64,000 bases of DNA from Saccharomonospora marina XMU15 (GCF_000244955.1 NZ_CM001439.1:372001-436000), one strand, 5' to 3'; positions 19,055 through 28,392 are shown, numbered from the stretch's first letter. Translations and numbers: made by a program. Notes: a model not told the origin generated them from the sequence alone.

Positions 19055-21217
19055 ATGACCACGACAGCCGACACGGAAAGTGATGGCAAGGCGGAGCCGA
19101 TGGCGCAGTCGTCGCCCGAGGCAGTGCCCCGAGACAAGCGCGGTTTCCTCGGGCGGCGTGACCCGCTGGCGTGGGCGGTCGCCGCGCTGGCCCTCTTGCT
19201 TGGCGGCGTGTTCGTACTGGTAGATCTTGCCTACAACCAGGGGAATCTGATCGCCCCGATCGACGATGCCTACATCCATCTGCAGTACGGCAGGCAGCTC
19301 GGCTCGGGTCACCCGTTCCAGTACAACACCGGCGACCCGGTCAGCACCGGCGCCAGCAGCCTGCTTTACGCCTTCGTGCTCGGCGCGGGCTACGCGATCG
19401 GGTTCAAGGGCAGTCTCTTCCTGCCGTTCGCGGTAGCGGTGGGCATCGTCGGTTTCGCGGGGTCCGCCGCCTTCACCTACCGGCTCGGCAGGCTGTTCGC
19501 GGGCCGTGCCGTCGGCGTGTGGGCGGGCGTGCTCACTGCGGTCAGCGGCCCGCTGCTGTGGGGTGCGGCCAGCGGGATGGAGGTCGGCCTCACCGCGGTG
19601 TTGCTGACGGGTTCGGTGTTGGCTTTCACCAGGGAACGGCCGAAGGGACGCTTCCTGTACACCCCGGTGGTGGCGGCACTGCTCGCGCTGGTGAGGCCGG
19701 AAGGCCTGTTCTTCGCGATCGCGCTCGTCGCCGCCATGGCGTGGACGATCTTCGCCGCCCGCAAGGCAGGCATGGTCCGCACCCGCGCGGTGCCGGTCTT
19801 CACGGTGTGGAGCCTGCTGCCCGTGGCCGCCGGTGCCGGGCAGTACCTCTTCTACAAACTGGCGACCGGCACGTTCACCGCGAACGGCGTGCGATCCAAG
19901 TCCCACCTGTACAACGACCCGATCCTGTACGTCGGTGACTTCGTCGACCGGACGGTGGCGAACGTGCGAGGACTCGTCGGTTCGTTCACCGCACTCGACA
20001 ACACCGACTTCGCCTTCCCCGGTGCCCTGCTGCTGTTCTTCGTCGGCCTTGGCTACCTGCTCGCCACGAGGGTGGAGTGGCGGCCGTTGCTGGCCGCGAC
20101 CGCGGTCGGCTTCGCGGTCGTCGTGGTGTCGGCGTCGACTCTGGAAACCGCACTGATCCACGAACTGCGCTACTTCCAGCCGTTCCTGCCGCTGTTCCTG
20201 CTGTTCACGGTGTGCGGTGGTTACGCGCTCACCCGCCTCGTGCCGCAGGAACGCTCCAAAGCGGTCACGCTGCACTCGCTGTTGCTGGTGGTGCTGCTGT
20301 TCTCGCTGGCCGCGCTGCCGACCTGGGCCGTCCGGCTCGGCAGGGAGTCGGCCACCATCCGCGACACCGACGTCTCGGTAGGCGCCTGGATCAGCGGCAA
20401 CCTGCCGGAGGACGCCATCGTGGGTGTCAAGGACGTCGGTGCCATCGCCTACTTCGGCGAGCGGCGAGTGGTGGACACCATCGGACTCGCCACCAACGGG
20501 TTCGCCGAGCCGAGCAACAACGGCCCCGGCAGCCTGTACGAGGCGTTGCGCGACCTGCCGCCGGGGCAGCGACCCGGCTACTTCGCCGTGTACGAGCCGT
20601 GGCCGGGCACCGACATGAAGCCGTTCGTCGACGCCGGCGTATTCCGCACACCAGCACTGGCGGTGTTTCCCGTACGGACACCGCCCGATCTCAACGGCGG
20701 CCGGATCGTGCCGTTCACCGACACGAAGGTGTACCGGGCGGACTGGTCGCTGGCGGGCAGCGGTGATGCCGCTCCCGTGGCGGGTGACGTCAGGGACTAC
20801 CTCAATGCGGGCTCCTTGGAAAGCGAAGCCGCGCACGGCTACGAGGTCGACATGCAGCAGCCCGGCCTGCAGCCGTACACGGTGCTACGCCGCGAGGGCG
20901 ACGTGGTGGACAGCGGGCGCATCATCGTCGGAGGGGAGCGGTTCACGGCAGGCAACCTCTCGCCGGGGCAGCCGCTCACCATCGCGACGCGCGTGTTCGC
21001 CACCGGGCAGATGCACGAGGTTCGCGTCGTGGTCGACGGTCAGGATGCGGGCGTGTGGCGGTTCAGCAGGCGGGAGGGTGGCTGGACCGTGGACGAGTTC
21101 ACCGTTCCCGGTGAGCTGGTGTCCTCGCCCACGGTCTCCGTCGAGTTGAAGCCCGTGCGGCCGTTCCTGAGCCCGTACCCGGAGTACACGTCGTTCGGGT
21201 ACTGGTTCGCGCAGTGA
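19055..21217 (+). CDS. GT-C membrane glycosyltransferase, large form (candidate 2 in the arabinan locus)
   Basis: A 720-residue protein with a cytoplasmic N-terminus of about 40 residues, then about eleven membrane segments. The catalytic-type motif is APIDDAYIHLQYGR (Asp70-Asp71). The C-terminal 300 residues are extracytoplasmic, beginning KDVGAIAYFGERRVVDTIGL and ending in a beta-rich region that may bind carbohydrate. Start ATG 19055 follows GGGGAG directly; an upstream in-frame GTG at 18977 would add 26 residues. The gene lies 85 bp after the previous GT-C gene in the same direction. Donor and acceptor are unknown; decaprenyl-phosphoryl-arabinose is the likely donor from context. Confidence 0.68.
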   Translation: MTTTADTESDGKAEPMAQSSPEAVPRDKRGFLGRRDPLAWAVAALALLLGGVFVLVDLAYNQGNLIAPIDDAYIHLQYGRQLGSGHPFQYNTGDPVSTGASSLLYAFVLGAGYAIGFKGSLFLPFAVAVGIVGFAGSAAFTYRLGRLFAGRAVGVWAGVLTAVSGPLLWGAASGMEVGLTAVLLTGSVLAFTRERPKGRFLYTPVVAALLALVRPEGLFFAIALVAAMAWTIFAARKAGMVRTRAVPVFTVWSLLPVAAGAGQYLFYKLATGTFTANGVRSKSHLYNDPILYVGDFVDRTVANVRGLVGSFTALDNTDFAFPGALLLFFVGLGYLLATRVEWRPLLAATAVGFAVVVVSASTLETALIHELRYFQPFLPLFLLFTVCGGYALTRLVPQERSKAVTLHSLLLVVLLFSLAALPTWAVRLGRESATIRDTDVSVGAWISGNLPEDAIVGVKDVGAIAYFGERRVVDTIGLATNGFAEPSNNGPGSLYEALRDLPPGQRPGYFAVYEPWPGTDMKPFVDAGVFRTPALAVFPVRTPPDLNGGRIVPFTDTKVYRADWSLAGSGDAAPVAGDVRDYLNAGSLESEAAHGYEVDMQQPGLQPYTVLRREGDVVDSGRIIVGGERFTAGNLSPGQPLTIATRVFATGQMHEVRVVVDGQDAGVWRFSRREGGWTVDEFTVPGELVSSPTVSVELKPVRPFLSPYPEYTSFGYWFAQ

Positions 21218-21228
21218 ACTCGGCCGAC

Positions 21229-21984
21229 TCAGATCGGCAGCTTGCGAAAGATCGGGCGCGGCACGTGCCGCAGTACCGACATGACGTAGCGGAACGTGGA
21301 AGGAGCCCACACCAGCTCCTTGCCGTCCCTGACGGCGTTCACCGCGGTCTCGGCGACCTGCTCGGGGGTCTGCTCCAGCGGGGCCTTGCCGAGGCCCTCG
21401 GTCATCTTCGAGCGCACCTGGCCCGGCCGCACGACCGTCACCTGCACCCCGTGGGGCCGAAGTGCCTCGCCGAGACCGAGGAAGAACCCGTCGAAGCCTG
21501 CCTTCGTCGAGCCGTACATGAAGTTCGACCTGCGTACGCGCTCGCCAGCCACGGACGACAGCGCGATCACCGCCCCGTGTCCCTGCGCCTTCAGCTTGTC
21601 GGCGAGCACCACGCCCACCGAAACGGCGGCGGTGTAGTTCACGGTGGCCAGCCGCACCGCGGTCTCGTGGTCCTGCCAGGCCTGCTCCGGATCGCCGAGC
21701 AGGCCGAACGCCACCACGGTGAGATCGATGTCGCCTTCGGAGAAGGCCTTTTCGACAGCGGCGGGGTGGGCTGCGGTCTCCGTGGCGTCGAAGTCGACTG
21801 TGGACACATCCGCACCCTTGCCGCGCAGCCGTCGCACCGCGGCGTCCAGCCGGTCGGAAGGCCGAGCGGCGAGCACGATCCGAAGCGGGCGCTGCGCCAG
21901 GTACTTCTCGGCGATCGCAAGGGCGATGTCGGAGGTACCGCCGAGCAGCAGCAGTGACTTGGGGTTGCCCACCGCGTCGATCAC
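21229..21984 (-). CDS. dprE2: Decaprenylphospho-2-ketoribose reductase (DPA synthesis, SDR)
   Basis: Second half of the DPR to DPA epimerisation: NAD(P)H reduction of the 2-keto intermediate to decaprenyl-phosphoryl-arabinose. The 251-residue short-chain dehydrogenase has [12 protein letters not shown] (cofactor motif, residues 15-26), [14 protein letters not shown] and [11 protein letters not shown] (Tyr-x-x-x-Lys), and ends in a conserved basic tail. GTG 21984 overlaps the dprE1 stop (GTGA), and GGAGG lies 8 to 10 nt upstream, so translation is coupled to dprE1. It is convergent with the large GT-C gene, 11 bp between stops. Confidence 0.93.
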   Translation of the reverse strand: MIDAVGNPKSLLLLGGTSDIALAIAEKYLAQRPLRIVLAARPSDRLDAAVRRLRGKGADVSTVDFDATETAAHPAAVEKAFSEGDIDLTVVAFGLLGDPEQAWQDHETAVRLATVNYTAAVSVGVVLADKLKAQGHGAVIALSSVAGERVRRSNFMYGSTKAGFDGFFLGLGEALRPHGVQVTVVRPGQVRSKMTEGLGKAPLEQTPEQVAETAVNAVRDGKELVWAPSTFRYVMSVLRHVPRPIFRKLPI

Positions 21985-23360
21985 AGTTCCAGCCTCCTGG
22001 CCATGTCGGAGATGAATACGCCTTCTGGGTCGACCGAGTGTCTGACCTTGCGCCACTCGTCCAGCCGCGGGTACATGCGGTGGAACGCCTCGGCCGAGGT
22101 ACGCGAGTCCTTCGCGGTGTACAGCCGTCCGCCCGCCTCGAGTACCTGGGCGTCGAGTTCGTCGCAGAAGCGGCTCAGCCCGTCCTTGACGGGAAAGTCC
22201 ACACTGAGCATCCAACCCGGAGACGGCCATGAAAGCGGCGCCGGGTTGGACTCGCCCATTCGCTTGATCACGTTGAGGAACGAGTAGTGGCCGGACCCAG
22301 CGATCCTGCGGCAGATGTCCTTCAACACCTCCTCCGCGCCGAACGGGACCGAGAACTGGTACTGCAGGAAGCCACGCGAGCCGTACGCCCGGTTCCACTC
22401 GCCCAACATGTCGAGCGGGTGGTAGAACTGCGTCAGGTTCTGGATCTTGCCGCGTGCTCCCTGCTTCGGCACGGTGAGCTGCCACAGGTTGCTGATCAGC
22501 CCGAAGGTCAGCTTGTTGCCCAGCCCGTTGGGGAAGACATCCGGCAGGGTCATCAGCTGCGGGGCGTCGAACTTCAGCGGGTCGTGACGCAGCTTCTCCG
22601 GCAACTGTTCCACGGTGGCCAGCGACCCTCGCGAGAACGTGGCGCGGCCGAGCCGATCGTCGGAGGAGATCAGGTCGGGCACGGCCATCGAGTAGTCGTA
22701 GTTGAGGTCGGAGCCGTCGGTGAACAGCGCCAGGGTCTCGTCCAGGTTCGCCGTGCGGTCGGCGTCCACGACGAAGTAGGCGGTCTCGGTGCGCTTCATC
22801 CGCACCGTGGCGCGCAGGATGATTCCGGTGAGCCCGATGCCGGCGACGGTTGCCCAGAACAGTTCCGAATCCGGGCCCTGCGGGGTCAGTGTCCTGATGG
22901 AACCGTCCGCGGTCAGCAGGTCCATCGACACCACGTGGTTGCCGAAGCTGCCCGCACTGTGGTGGTTCTTACCGTGAATGTCGTTCGCAATCGCGCCGCC
23001 GATGGTCACCTGGCGGGTGCCGGGAAGCACAGGGACCCACAACCCGTGCGGCAACGCGGCACGCATCAGCGCGTCAAGGCTTACGCCCGCGTCGACCACG
23101 ACCTCGGCGGTGTCGGGGTCGATCGAATGAATCCGGTCCAGCGCGGTCATGTCGACCACCAGGCCGCCCGCGTTCTGAGCGGGGTCGCCGTAGGAGCGGC
23201 CGAGCCCTCTGGCGATGACGCCGCGCTGCCCGGCCTGACTCACCGCACGGGCGATGACATCGACGTCGGGGGTGTGCAGGACGTTGGCGATCGTGGGTGC
23301 CGTGCGGCCCCACCCGCTGAGTGCGCGCCGTTCGATGCTCACCCGGACCAGGGTAGCCAT
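21981..23360 (-). CDS. dprE1: Decaprenylphosphoryl-beta-D-ribose oxidase
   Basis: FAD-linked oxidase that oxidises decaprenyl-phosphoryl-ribose at C2, acting with DprE2 at the membrane. The 459-residue protein has the PCMH-type FAD domain ([39 protein letters not shown] with the active-site His) and a C-terminal substrate domain with [11 protein letters not shown] and the ending SDMARRLEL. Aligning by the invariant Lys of SFLNVIK and the following PGW, the residue at the M. tuberculosis Cys387 position is Ser386 (codon 22203-22205), and the Asn385 position is Met. Cys387 is the covalent target of benzothiazinones. The start ATG 23360 is divergent from gtrA. Confidence 0.95.
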   Translation of the reverse strand: MATLVRVSIERRALSGWGRTAPTIANVLHTPDVDVIARAVSQAGQRGVIARGLGRSYGDPAQNAGGLVVDMTALDRIHSIDPDTAEVVVDAGVSLDALMRAALPHGLWVPVLPGTRQVTIGGAIANDIHGKNHHSAGSFGNHVVSMDLLTADGSIRTLTPQGPDSELFWATVAGIGLTGIILRATVRMKRTETAYFVVDADRTANLDETLALFTDGSDLNYDYSMAVPDLISSDDRLGRATFSRGSLATVEQLPEKLRHDPLKFDAPQLMTLPDVFPNGLGNKLTFGLISNLWQLTVPKQGARGKIQNLTQFYHPLDMLGEWNRAYGSRGFLQYQFSVPFGAEEVLKDICRRIAGSGHYSFLNVIKRMGESNPAPLSWPSPGWMLSVDFPVKDGLSRFCDELDAQVLEAGGRLYTAKDSRTSAEAFHRMYPRLDEWRKVRHSVDPEGVFISDMARRLEL

Positions 23361-23371
23361 GCCACGCTGCC

Positions 23372-23377
23372 TAGACT
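23372..23377 (+). promoter_or_regulatory. -10 hexamer TAGACT for the gtrA-like gene
   Basis: TAGACT lies in the 55-bp divergent region between dprE1 and the gtrA-like gene, 38 nt before GTG 23416. A role as -10 element is suggested only by the TANNNT pattern. Confidence 0.3.
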
Positions 23378-23415
23378 CGGACGGGACGACCAACCCTGAC
23401 TGACGAGGTAGTGCG

Positions 23416-23859
23416 GTGGTGGCGACGGACTCCCAGGCGAGTGAGGCGGCTCGGTCGGCCTCCCCGGGCCTGCTCACACAGGTCTTCCGGTTCGTGCTCA
23501 TCGGCGGGTTCTGCGCGCTGGTCGACTCGGGCATCTACTGGTTGTTGCTCGAAGCGGGAATGTGGGTACACCTCGCAAAGGCGATAAGTTTCATCGCCGG
23601 GACGACAACCGCATACTTCCTTAACCGGCGTTTCACATTCACCGCGGCGCAAAAGGGCGGCGCGGGCCAGCTGGGCGGTTTCGTGCTGCTTTACACGGTG
23701 ACGTTTTTCGTCAACGTCGGCACGAACGCCCTGGCCCTGCACCTGTTGCCCGAGTTCACCTGGCGCGTCGCGCTGGCGTGGGTGATCGCGCAGGGTACAG
23801 CGACCACGATCAATTTCGTCATGCTGAAGTGGGTCGTGTTCCGCGAAGCGCGTGCGTGA
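23416..23859 (+). CDS. GtrA family membrane protein (Rv3789-like)
   Basis: A 147-residue protein with four membrane segments, beginning [18 protein letters not shown], then FLNRRFTF at the end of the second segment, and ending [12 protein letters not shown]; these are the GtrA/DPMS family hallmarks. In mycobacteria the equivalent gene (Rv3789) also sits beside dprE1 and has been proposed to help flip decaprenyl-phosphoryl-arabinose or recruit AftA. The same position here supports a related role, by inference. Adjacent GTG codons at 23416 and 23419 are equally possible starts. Confidence 0.85.
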   Translation: MVATDSQASEAARSASPGLLTQVFRFVLIGGFCALVDSGIYWLLLEAGMWVHLAKAISFIAGTTTAYFLNRRFTFTAAQKGGAGQLGGFVLLYTVTFFVNVGTNALALHLLPEFTWRVALAWVIAQGTATTINFVMLKWVVFREARA

Positions 23860-23944
23860 AGGGCTCCGAACGACGCCGCGCGGTAAGCCTGTACCTTACT
23901 GGGTGACCCCCGCCTGAATGTCTCCCTTGGAGGACTGAGGTCTC

Positions 23945-25891
23945 ATGCCCGGCAAAGCCGCACCGGCTGCTCAACCGGCCACCACCGGCAAGGCCACTGC
24001 CGCCACACCGAAGGGTGAGGAGCAGGCGACGTTCTCCGAGCACGCACCACAAGGCAGGCTGCTGGCGCAGCGTGGCCTGTACGCGGGACCGTCCGATGTG
24101 GTGAGCAAGGACCTCTACTCCGAGGTCGTCGAGGGAGTCGTCGCCCGCAGGCGCGAAAGCGTGACCCTGGAGCCTTCCGCCCGCGTTTCCGGTAACACCT
24201 ACTTCGGTCGCTTCCCCGCCAGTTACTGGCAGCGTTGGACGACGGCCGGTTCGGTCACTGTCGAAGCCACCGTCACCGGGGCGGGCATGCTCGCCGTGCG
24301 GGCCTCCGATGTGAAGGGAGACCCGCGCACGGTCGCGGTGCGGCAGGTCGAGAACGCCGAACAGCCCACCCCGGTGCGGCTGGAATCCCCGCTGGACAAG
24401 TTCCTCGACGGCGGCGCGCTGTGGCTGGACCTGGAAACGGAGGCGGGCCAGCGACTCACCGTTTCCGATGTGCGCTGGACCGTCGATCCGCCCGCGACCA
24501 TCCGCCCGACCGCGGTCACCATCTGCACGATGAACCGGGCGGACGACTGTCTCGCCAACCTGAAGGCACTCGCCGACTCGCTGCCCGCGCTGGACACCCT
24601 CGACGCCATCTACGTCGCCGACCAGGGCACGGACACCGTCGACTCGCGAGACGGCTTCGCCGAGGTCGCCGAAGCGCTCAAGAGCAAGCTGCACTACATC
24701 AAGCAGCCCAACCTCGGCGGTGCGGGCGGCTTCACCCGCGGTCTCTACGAGGTGGCGGGTCACACCGAGACCGAGCACGCGAACGTGCTGTTCATGGACG
24801 ACGACGTGCTGCTCGAGCCGGACCTGGTCATCCGGCTCACCGCGTTCTCCAACCGGGCGGCCAACCCCATGATCGTCGGTGGCCAGATGCTCAATCTGCT
24901 GCACCCCAACCAGTTGCACGTCGGCGCCGAGTACGCCCGCCTGAACACGCTGGAACCCGGCCAACCGGTCACGCACAGTCTCTCCACCGCCGACCTGCTC
25001 GGCGTGGACGAGAAGACCGGCAAGCCCAACCGGCAGGAGCGTCGCCTCGACGCCGGTTACAACGGGTGGTGGTCATGCCTCATCCCGTACGAGGTCGTCA
25101 AGGAGATCGGTTACCCGATGCCGTTCTTCTTCCAGTGGGACGACGCGGAGTACAGCTACCGGGCACGCGCCCACGGTTTCCCCACCGTCACCCTTCCCGG
25201 TGCGGGCGTGTGGCACGCGGACTTCCACTGGAAGGACTGGGACGAGTGGCACCGCTACTTCAACCTGCGTAACTCCATCATCACCGCTGCCCTGCACAGC
25301 CCGTTCGACCTGAACGTGTTGTCCAGGGTGCTGCTCGCGCAACTGGTGCGGTACCTGCTCGGCATGCAGTACGGACTCTCCGCGACCCTGATCAAGGCGG
25401 TCGAGGACTTCCTCGAGGGGCCCGAAATCCTGCACGACGGCGGGGTGGCCGCGATGAAGGAGATCCGCGAGATCAGGGCCCGGTACCCGGAGACGAAGCG
25501 CCATCCGGCCACCGACGTGCCGGGCATCGCGTCCAACGACATCGGCATCATCAACACCGCGCCGCGACCGAGCATGCAGCGACTGGTGCTGCTGAAGCGC
25601 GTCCTCACTCGGCTGCTCGGCAAGCACCGATTCGCGCTCGGGGCCATTCCGAGCGACGAGGCGCACTGGTGGCACGTCGCGCTGTTCGACACGGCGGTGG
25701 TGACCGATGCCTCGCAGGAGGGCGTGCGGGTGCGGCGCTACGACCGGGACCGGATGTTCGAGCTGGCCAAGCATGGTGTCCGGGTGGTCAACCGGCTGCG
25801 CAAGGAGGGCAAGGCGGTGCAGGCGCAGTACAAGCGCGCTATGCCGGAACTGACCAGCCGCGAGAACTGGAAGCGTCTCTACCGGTTGTGA
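23945..25891 (+). CDS. glfT2: Galactofuranosyltransferase GlfT2
   Basis: Polymerises the galactan chain from UDP-galactofuranose. The 648-residue GT2 protein has an N-terminal beta-barrel (about 20-200), a GT-A domain with VTICTMNRADDCLANL and the metal motif MDDDV (Asp285-287). Catalytic acid region is FQWDDAEYSYRA (Asp399-Asp400), and a conserved His424 lies in GVWHADFHWKDWDEW; a helical C-terminal region completes the match to Rv3808c. GGAGGA about 10 nt upstream of ATG 23945 supports the start. It lies with gtrA and dprE1 rather than with glf as in mycobacteria. Confidence 0.95.
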   Translation: MPGKAAPAAQPATTGKATAATPKGEEQATFSEHAPQGRLLAQRGLYAGPSDVVSKDLYSEVVEGVVARRRESVTLEPSARVSGNTYFGRFPASYWQRWTTAGSVTVEATVTGAGMLAVRASDVKGDPRTVAVRQVENAEQPTPVRLESPLDKFLDGGALWLDLETEAGQRLTVSDVRWTVDPPATIRPTAVTICTMNRADDCLANLKALADSLPALDTLDAIYVADQGTDTVDSRDGFAEVAEALKSKLHYIKQPNLGGAGGFTRGLYEVAGHTETEHANVLFMDDDVLLEPDLVIRLTAFSNRAANPMIVGGQMLNLLHPNQLHVGAEYARLNTLEPGQPVTHSLSTADLLGVDEKTGKPNRQERRLDAGYNGWWSCLIPYEVVKEIGYPMPFFFQWDDAEYSYRARAHGFPTVTLPGAGVWHADFHWKDWDEWHRYFNLRNSIITAALHSPFDLNVLSRVLLAQLVRYLLGMQYGLSATLIKAVEDFLEGPEILHDGGVAAMKEIREIRARYPETKRHPATDVPGIASNDIGIINTAPRPSMQRLVLLKRVLTRLLGKHRFALGAIPSDEAHWWHVALFDTAVVTDASQEGVRVRRYDRDRMFELAKHGVRVVNRLRKEGKAVQAQYKRAMPELTSRENWKRLYRL

Positions 25892-25907
25892 ATCTCCGCC
25901 GCAGCGG

Positions 25908-26150
25908 TCAGTGGAGTCCGAACACCTTGCCCTTGCGCTGCAGATCGTCGATGTAGGCGACCGCGACATGCGAGAAGTTCACGGCCACGGTCGTTCCCTC
26001 CTTGGTGCGGATGGTCTGGGTCGAGCCGTGCTCGACGTGTAGATGCAGCTGCTTCGACAGTTCGACGACGTCGTCCGGTTCGAGCGCGAACAGTAGCGGT
26101 TCGCCTCCGCTTGCCAGGTGGAGGACGAGTGCGGGCTTCTCATCGGGCAT
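25908..26150 (-). CDS. Small hypothetical protein (80 aa)
   Basis: An 80-residue soluble protein starting MPDEKPALVLHLASGGEP, with alternating strands and a short helix (EPDDVVELSKQLHLHVE). The second half reads TKEGTTVAVNFSHVAVAYID and looks like a small beta-rich fold. No family is recognised with confidence. The ATG at 26150 is chosen over a longer reading frame because the extension is Arg/Cys-rich and atypical. It is convergent with glfT2 (16 bp) and divergent from espG. Confidence 0.65.
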   Translation of the reverse strand: MPDEKPALVLHLASGGEPLLFALEPDDVVELSKQLHLHVEHGSTQTIRTKEGTTVAVNFSHVAVAYIDDLQRKGKVFGLH

Positions 26151-26210
26151 GCACCAACGACAGCATCGCGTGATCAGCCGTGCAAGCCGGTTCGCTGTGG
26201 GCGCAAGTGC

Positions 26211-26216
26211 TAACGT
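26211..26216 (+). promoter_or_regulatory. Candidate -10 hexamer TAACGT for the espG cassette
   Basis: TAACGT lies 42 nt before the espG ATG in the 108-bp divergent region, leaving a short leader with a G-rich Shine-Dalgarno-like run just before the start. Confidence 0.3.
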
Positions 26217-26258
26217 GCATTTCCGACACGTTGGAGGGACATCCGGGGGGAACAGGGA

Positions 26259-27041
26259 ATGGCGCACTCATTCTCACTGTCCTTGGCGGCGGTGGACATC
26301 TTGCTCGAGTACGCCCGGCTCGGCCGGGCGCCGTTTCCCTTCGAGGTACCGCACATCGGCACCACCCACACCCAGCGTGCGCAGGTGCGCGAGGCAGTGT
26401 TTCGCGACCTCGATGGAAGGGGCCTGCTGCGCGGCGGGGCACTGGACCCGGATGCGCGGGCGGCGCTCGAGACGTTCGTGAACGGACCTGTCGCCGTCAC
26501 GGCGGCCGCGCGGCTGGGGGAAACCGAGCGACTGTTCGCCAGGTCGGCGGTTTCCGGCGAGTTCGGCGTCGTGGCCAGACAGGACGGCAACCTGATGGTG
26601 TTCGAGCAGGTCCGGCCCGCGAGCGTTGTCTCGGCGATCGTGGACCTGCTTCCGAGCGCGAAACCGGGACCGGGCCAGTCGGTCACGGTGGCCAAACCGC
26701 AGGCGCCGAGGCCCGCGCGTGGAAGCGACGAAGGCTCCTACGATCCGTTCGCGGGCGCCTCCCGAGCCCGATCGCAGTCGGCACCCCAGTTGCGCACGGT
26801 GGAACGACTGTTCGAGAAGCCGAAGCTGCGGATCGGTCAGTTCACGGTCTTCATGCGTGGCAATGACGGCAAGCAGCGCAACCTGACGCCCGTGGTGTGG
26901 TTCGACACCGAGGACGGGCGCTATTTCTGCACCCAGCGAGCGGCCGAGGACGGGCAGCAGTGGCTCACCTACGCTCCCGCTGACAACGCCAGGATTACCC
27001 AGCACCTGCGCTCGCAGTCGGAACAGCTTCGGAACAGCTGA
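26259..27041 (+). CDS. espG: EspG-family type VII secretion chaperone
   Basis: A 260-residue cytoplasmic protein of the ESX secretion-associated EspG family. It starts SLSLAAVDILLEYARLGRAPFPFEVP, with the EspG segments EAVFRDLDGRGLLRGGALDP in the first third and an RIGQFTVFMRG strand and WFDTEDGRYF in the last third. EspG proteins bind PPE substrates and deliver them to the ESX membrane machine. Downstream lie two PE-like genes, two DUF3558 lipoprotein genes and one PPE-like gene, so it is probably the chaperone of that cassette. No EccB/C/D/E or MycP gene is in the window, so the cassette must use a machine encoded elsewhere. Confidence 0.82.
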   Translation: MAHSFSLSLAAVDILLEYARLGRAPFPFEVPHIGTTHTQRAQVREAVFRDLDGRGLLRGGALDPDARAALETFVNGPVAVTAAARLGETERLFARSAVSGEFGVVARQDGNLMVFEQVRPASVVSAIVDLLPSAKPGPGQSVTVAKPQAPRPARGSDEGSYDPFAGASRARSQSAPQLRTVERLFEKPKLRIGQFTVFMRGNDGKQRNLTPVVWFDTEDGRYFCTQRAAEDGQQWLTYAPADNARITQHLRSQSEQLRNS

Positions 27042-27081
27042 GGTAGCTGCCGAGGAACGGATGGCGGCAGGTGTGCGTCTT

Positions 27082-27211
27082 AGTGGTGGGTTGTTGTGAA
27101 GTGCCGTCATGGGCGTTCTACGGTCGGTAAACTGCCGTCGGATGACGCAGCCGAGGATGTGGGGTAGACGATGCCGATCACCTGGGATGATGCGGGGGCC
27201 GGCCAGGGTGC
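27082..27211 (+). repeat. 130-bp perfect direct repeat, copy 1
   Basis: Identical base for base to 28393-28522 by eye. It covers 89 bp of upstream sequence and the first 41 bases of the PE-like gene at 27171. A TAAACT at 27128-27133 is a possible -10 element. Confidence 0.92.
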
Positions 27212-27644
27212 TGGTGCTGGTGCGGGTGTTGGTGCTGCTGCTGTGGCGATGTCCGGGCTCGACAAGGGGTCAATGGACAAGATGGCGGCCGAGACCCGGG
27301 AGATGGTGAACTCGGCTCGCTCGGGTGGGTTCCGGGTCAGCGAGAACGCTGCTGAGCCCATCCGTAAGACGCTCGCGGAAATGCAGACCCAGGTAGATGA
27401 GTTGAGGGGCGATTTGCAGGTTCGTTTCGGGGTGGAGCCACAGTTGGGTAGTCACAGTTACGGGCAGAATGTGGCGAAGCACCAGCAGAAGGCTGCCGCC
27501 AACGCGCCTGGTTCGGCAATGGAAGTACTGAAACAACTTCGGCAAGTGCTCGCTGATGCGGACAAGGCTCTGGAGATCGCCGTTCGGAAGTATCGGGAGA
27601 ACGAGGAGTCCGCGTCGGGCACGTTCCGGAATGGGCAGGTTTAG
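27171..27644 (+). CDS. PE-like putative type VII secretion substrate, copy A
   Basis: A 157-residue, Ala/Gly-rich then helical protein. After MPITWDDAGAGQG and a Gly/Ala linker (to about 27), two long amphipathic helices follow (about 30-85 and 105-150). The C-terminal helix ends with KYRENEESASGTF, containing a Tyr141-x-x-x-Glu145 motif, the YxxxD/E signal of type VII substrates. No WxG motif is present, as expected for a PE-type partner. It is followed 2 bp later by a DUF3558 lipoprotein gene. About two thirds of residues match copy B. No named family is recognised; the substrate role is inferred. Confidence 0.75.
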   Translation: MPITWDDAGAGQGAGAGAGVGAAAVAMSGLDKGSMDKMAAETREMVNSARSGGFRVSENAAEPIRKTLAEMQTQVDELRGDLQVRFGVEPQLGSHSYGQNVAKHQQKAAANAPGSAMEVLKQLRQVLADADKALEIAVRKYRENEESASGTFRNGQV

Positions 27645-27646
27645 TC

Positions 27647-28228
27647 ATGCGCCACATATCCCGGAGTGCTGGCGCGGTGCCGATCTTGGTCGCAGCGCTA
27701 GTGCTGGGTGCTTGCTCGGATGCGGAACCTGGCATAGCTTCTCCACGGGATTCTTCGAGCTCGGCAAATAGCTCCCCCGCTCCCTCGGCACCGGCGACCT
27801 CTTCCAGTTCGGCGCCGAACGCGATCGATTCCGTGGACCCGTGCTCGTTGCTCACCGATGAAGAACTGTCTGAGTTCGCCGATTACAAGCAGCCGGAGTC
27901 ACGGTTCTCGGCGGGTGCCCGCAATTGCCGGTGGAGGCCGATACGCGAAAACGCTCAACAAAGGCTTCCGCTGGTCAATCTTGACGCGCGCGACAATATT
28001 GGCGTCGAAGGTATGAACGACATCGGTTCCGGTGTTCGAAAAGGACAGTTGGGTGGCTCTGGCCGCGCGGTGGCACAGACCTCTAACGAAGAAGGGTGTG
28101 TTATCGGCATGGCCGTCGGAGAGGGGGCCCGAGTCGACGTGGTTGTAAGTGCGGTTGGGCCGGACAAGGCCTGCGACATCGCGTCTCGAATCGCCGAGAT
28201 CATTGATCCGAAGCTTCCCATGGGGTGA
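27647..28228 (+). CDS. DUF3558 lipoprotein, cassette copy A
   Basis: A 193-residue lipoprotein: signal peptide with lipobox LGAC (Cys23), Ser/Pro/Ala-rich linker (about 30-60), then a DUF3558 domain starting SVDPCSLLTDEELSEF and ending ACDIASRIAEIIDPKLPMG. The last 19 residues are identical to copy B. The gene follows PE-like copy A by 2 bp and should be co-translated with it. Surface location is expected; function is unknown. Possible roles are receptor or shield for the secreted partner. Confidence 0.82.
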   Translation: MRHISRSAGAVPILVAALVLGACSDAEPGIASPRDSSSSANSSPAPSAPATSSSSAPNAIDSVDPCSLLTDEELSEFADYKQPESRFSAGARNCRWRPIRENAQQRLPLVNLDARDNIGVEGMNDIGSGVRKGQLGGSGRAVAQTSNEEGCVIGMAVGEGARVDVVVSAVGPDKACDIASRIAEIIDPKLPMG

Positions 28229-28231
28229 TCG
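28172..28231 (+). repeat. 60-bp near-identical repeat, 3' end of cassette unit, copy 1
   Basis: Differs from 29483-29542 at only 3 of 60 positions. It encodes the last residues of the DUF3558 lipoprotein and closes the 1,150-bp duplicated unit that begins at 27082. Confidence 0.85.
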
Positions 28232-28392
28232 CTGGGACTAGTGGTGAGCCCGATCCGTCCAATAGTGTGAGGGTGTTGGACATGCCGGTGGACGGAAAGA
28301 TGAGGCTGTCTCGTGAGGGATCGGCTGCCGCCCTCACTGATCGGGCGTTCGGTCGTGCAGTCCTGGAACCGAGGGCGGCCGGTGTGCGTCGC

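Noticed and set aside
19025-20836. 603-aa minus-strand frame opposite the large GT-C gene
   Set aside because: Arg/Gln/His-rich, no hydrophobic pattern or motifs, and fully covered by a gene with clear membrane topology on the plus strand.
28232-28392. Small reading frame in the spacer between cassette units (ending in AGVRRSGGLL)
   Set aside because: No ribosome site or codon bias. The end of the frame falls in repeat copy 2, and the equivalent sequence before copy 1 can encode only about 12 residues, so it is more likely non-coding leader than a gene.
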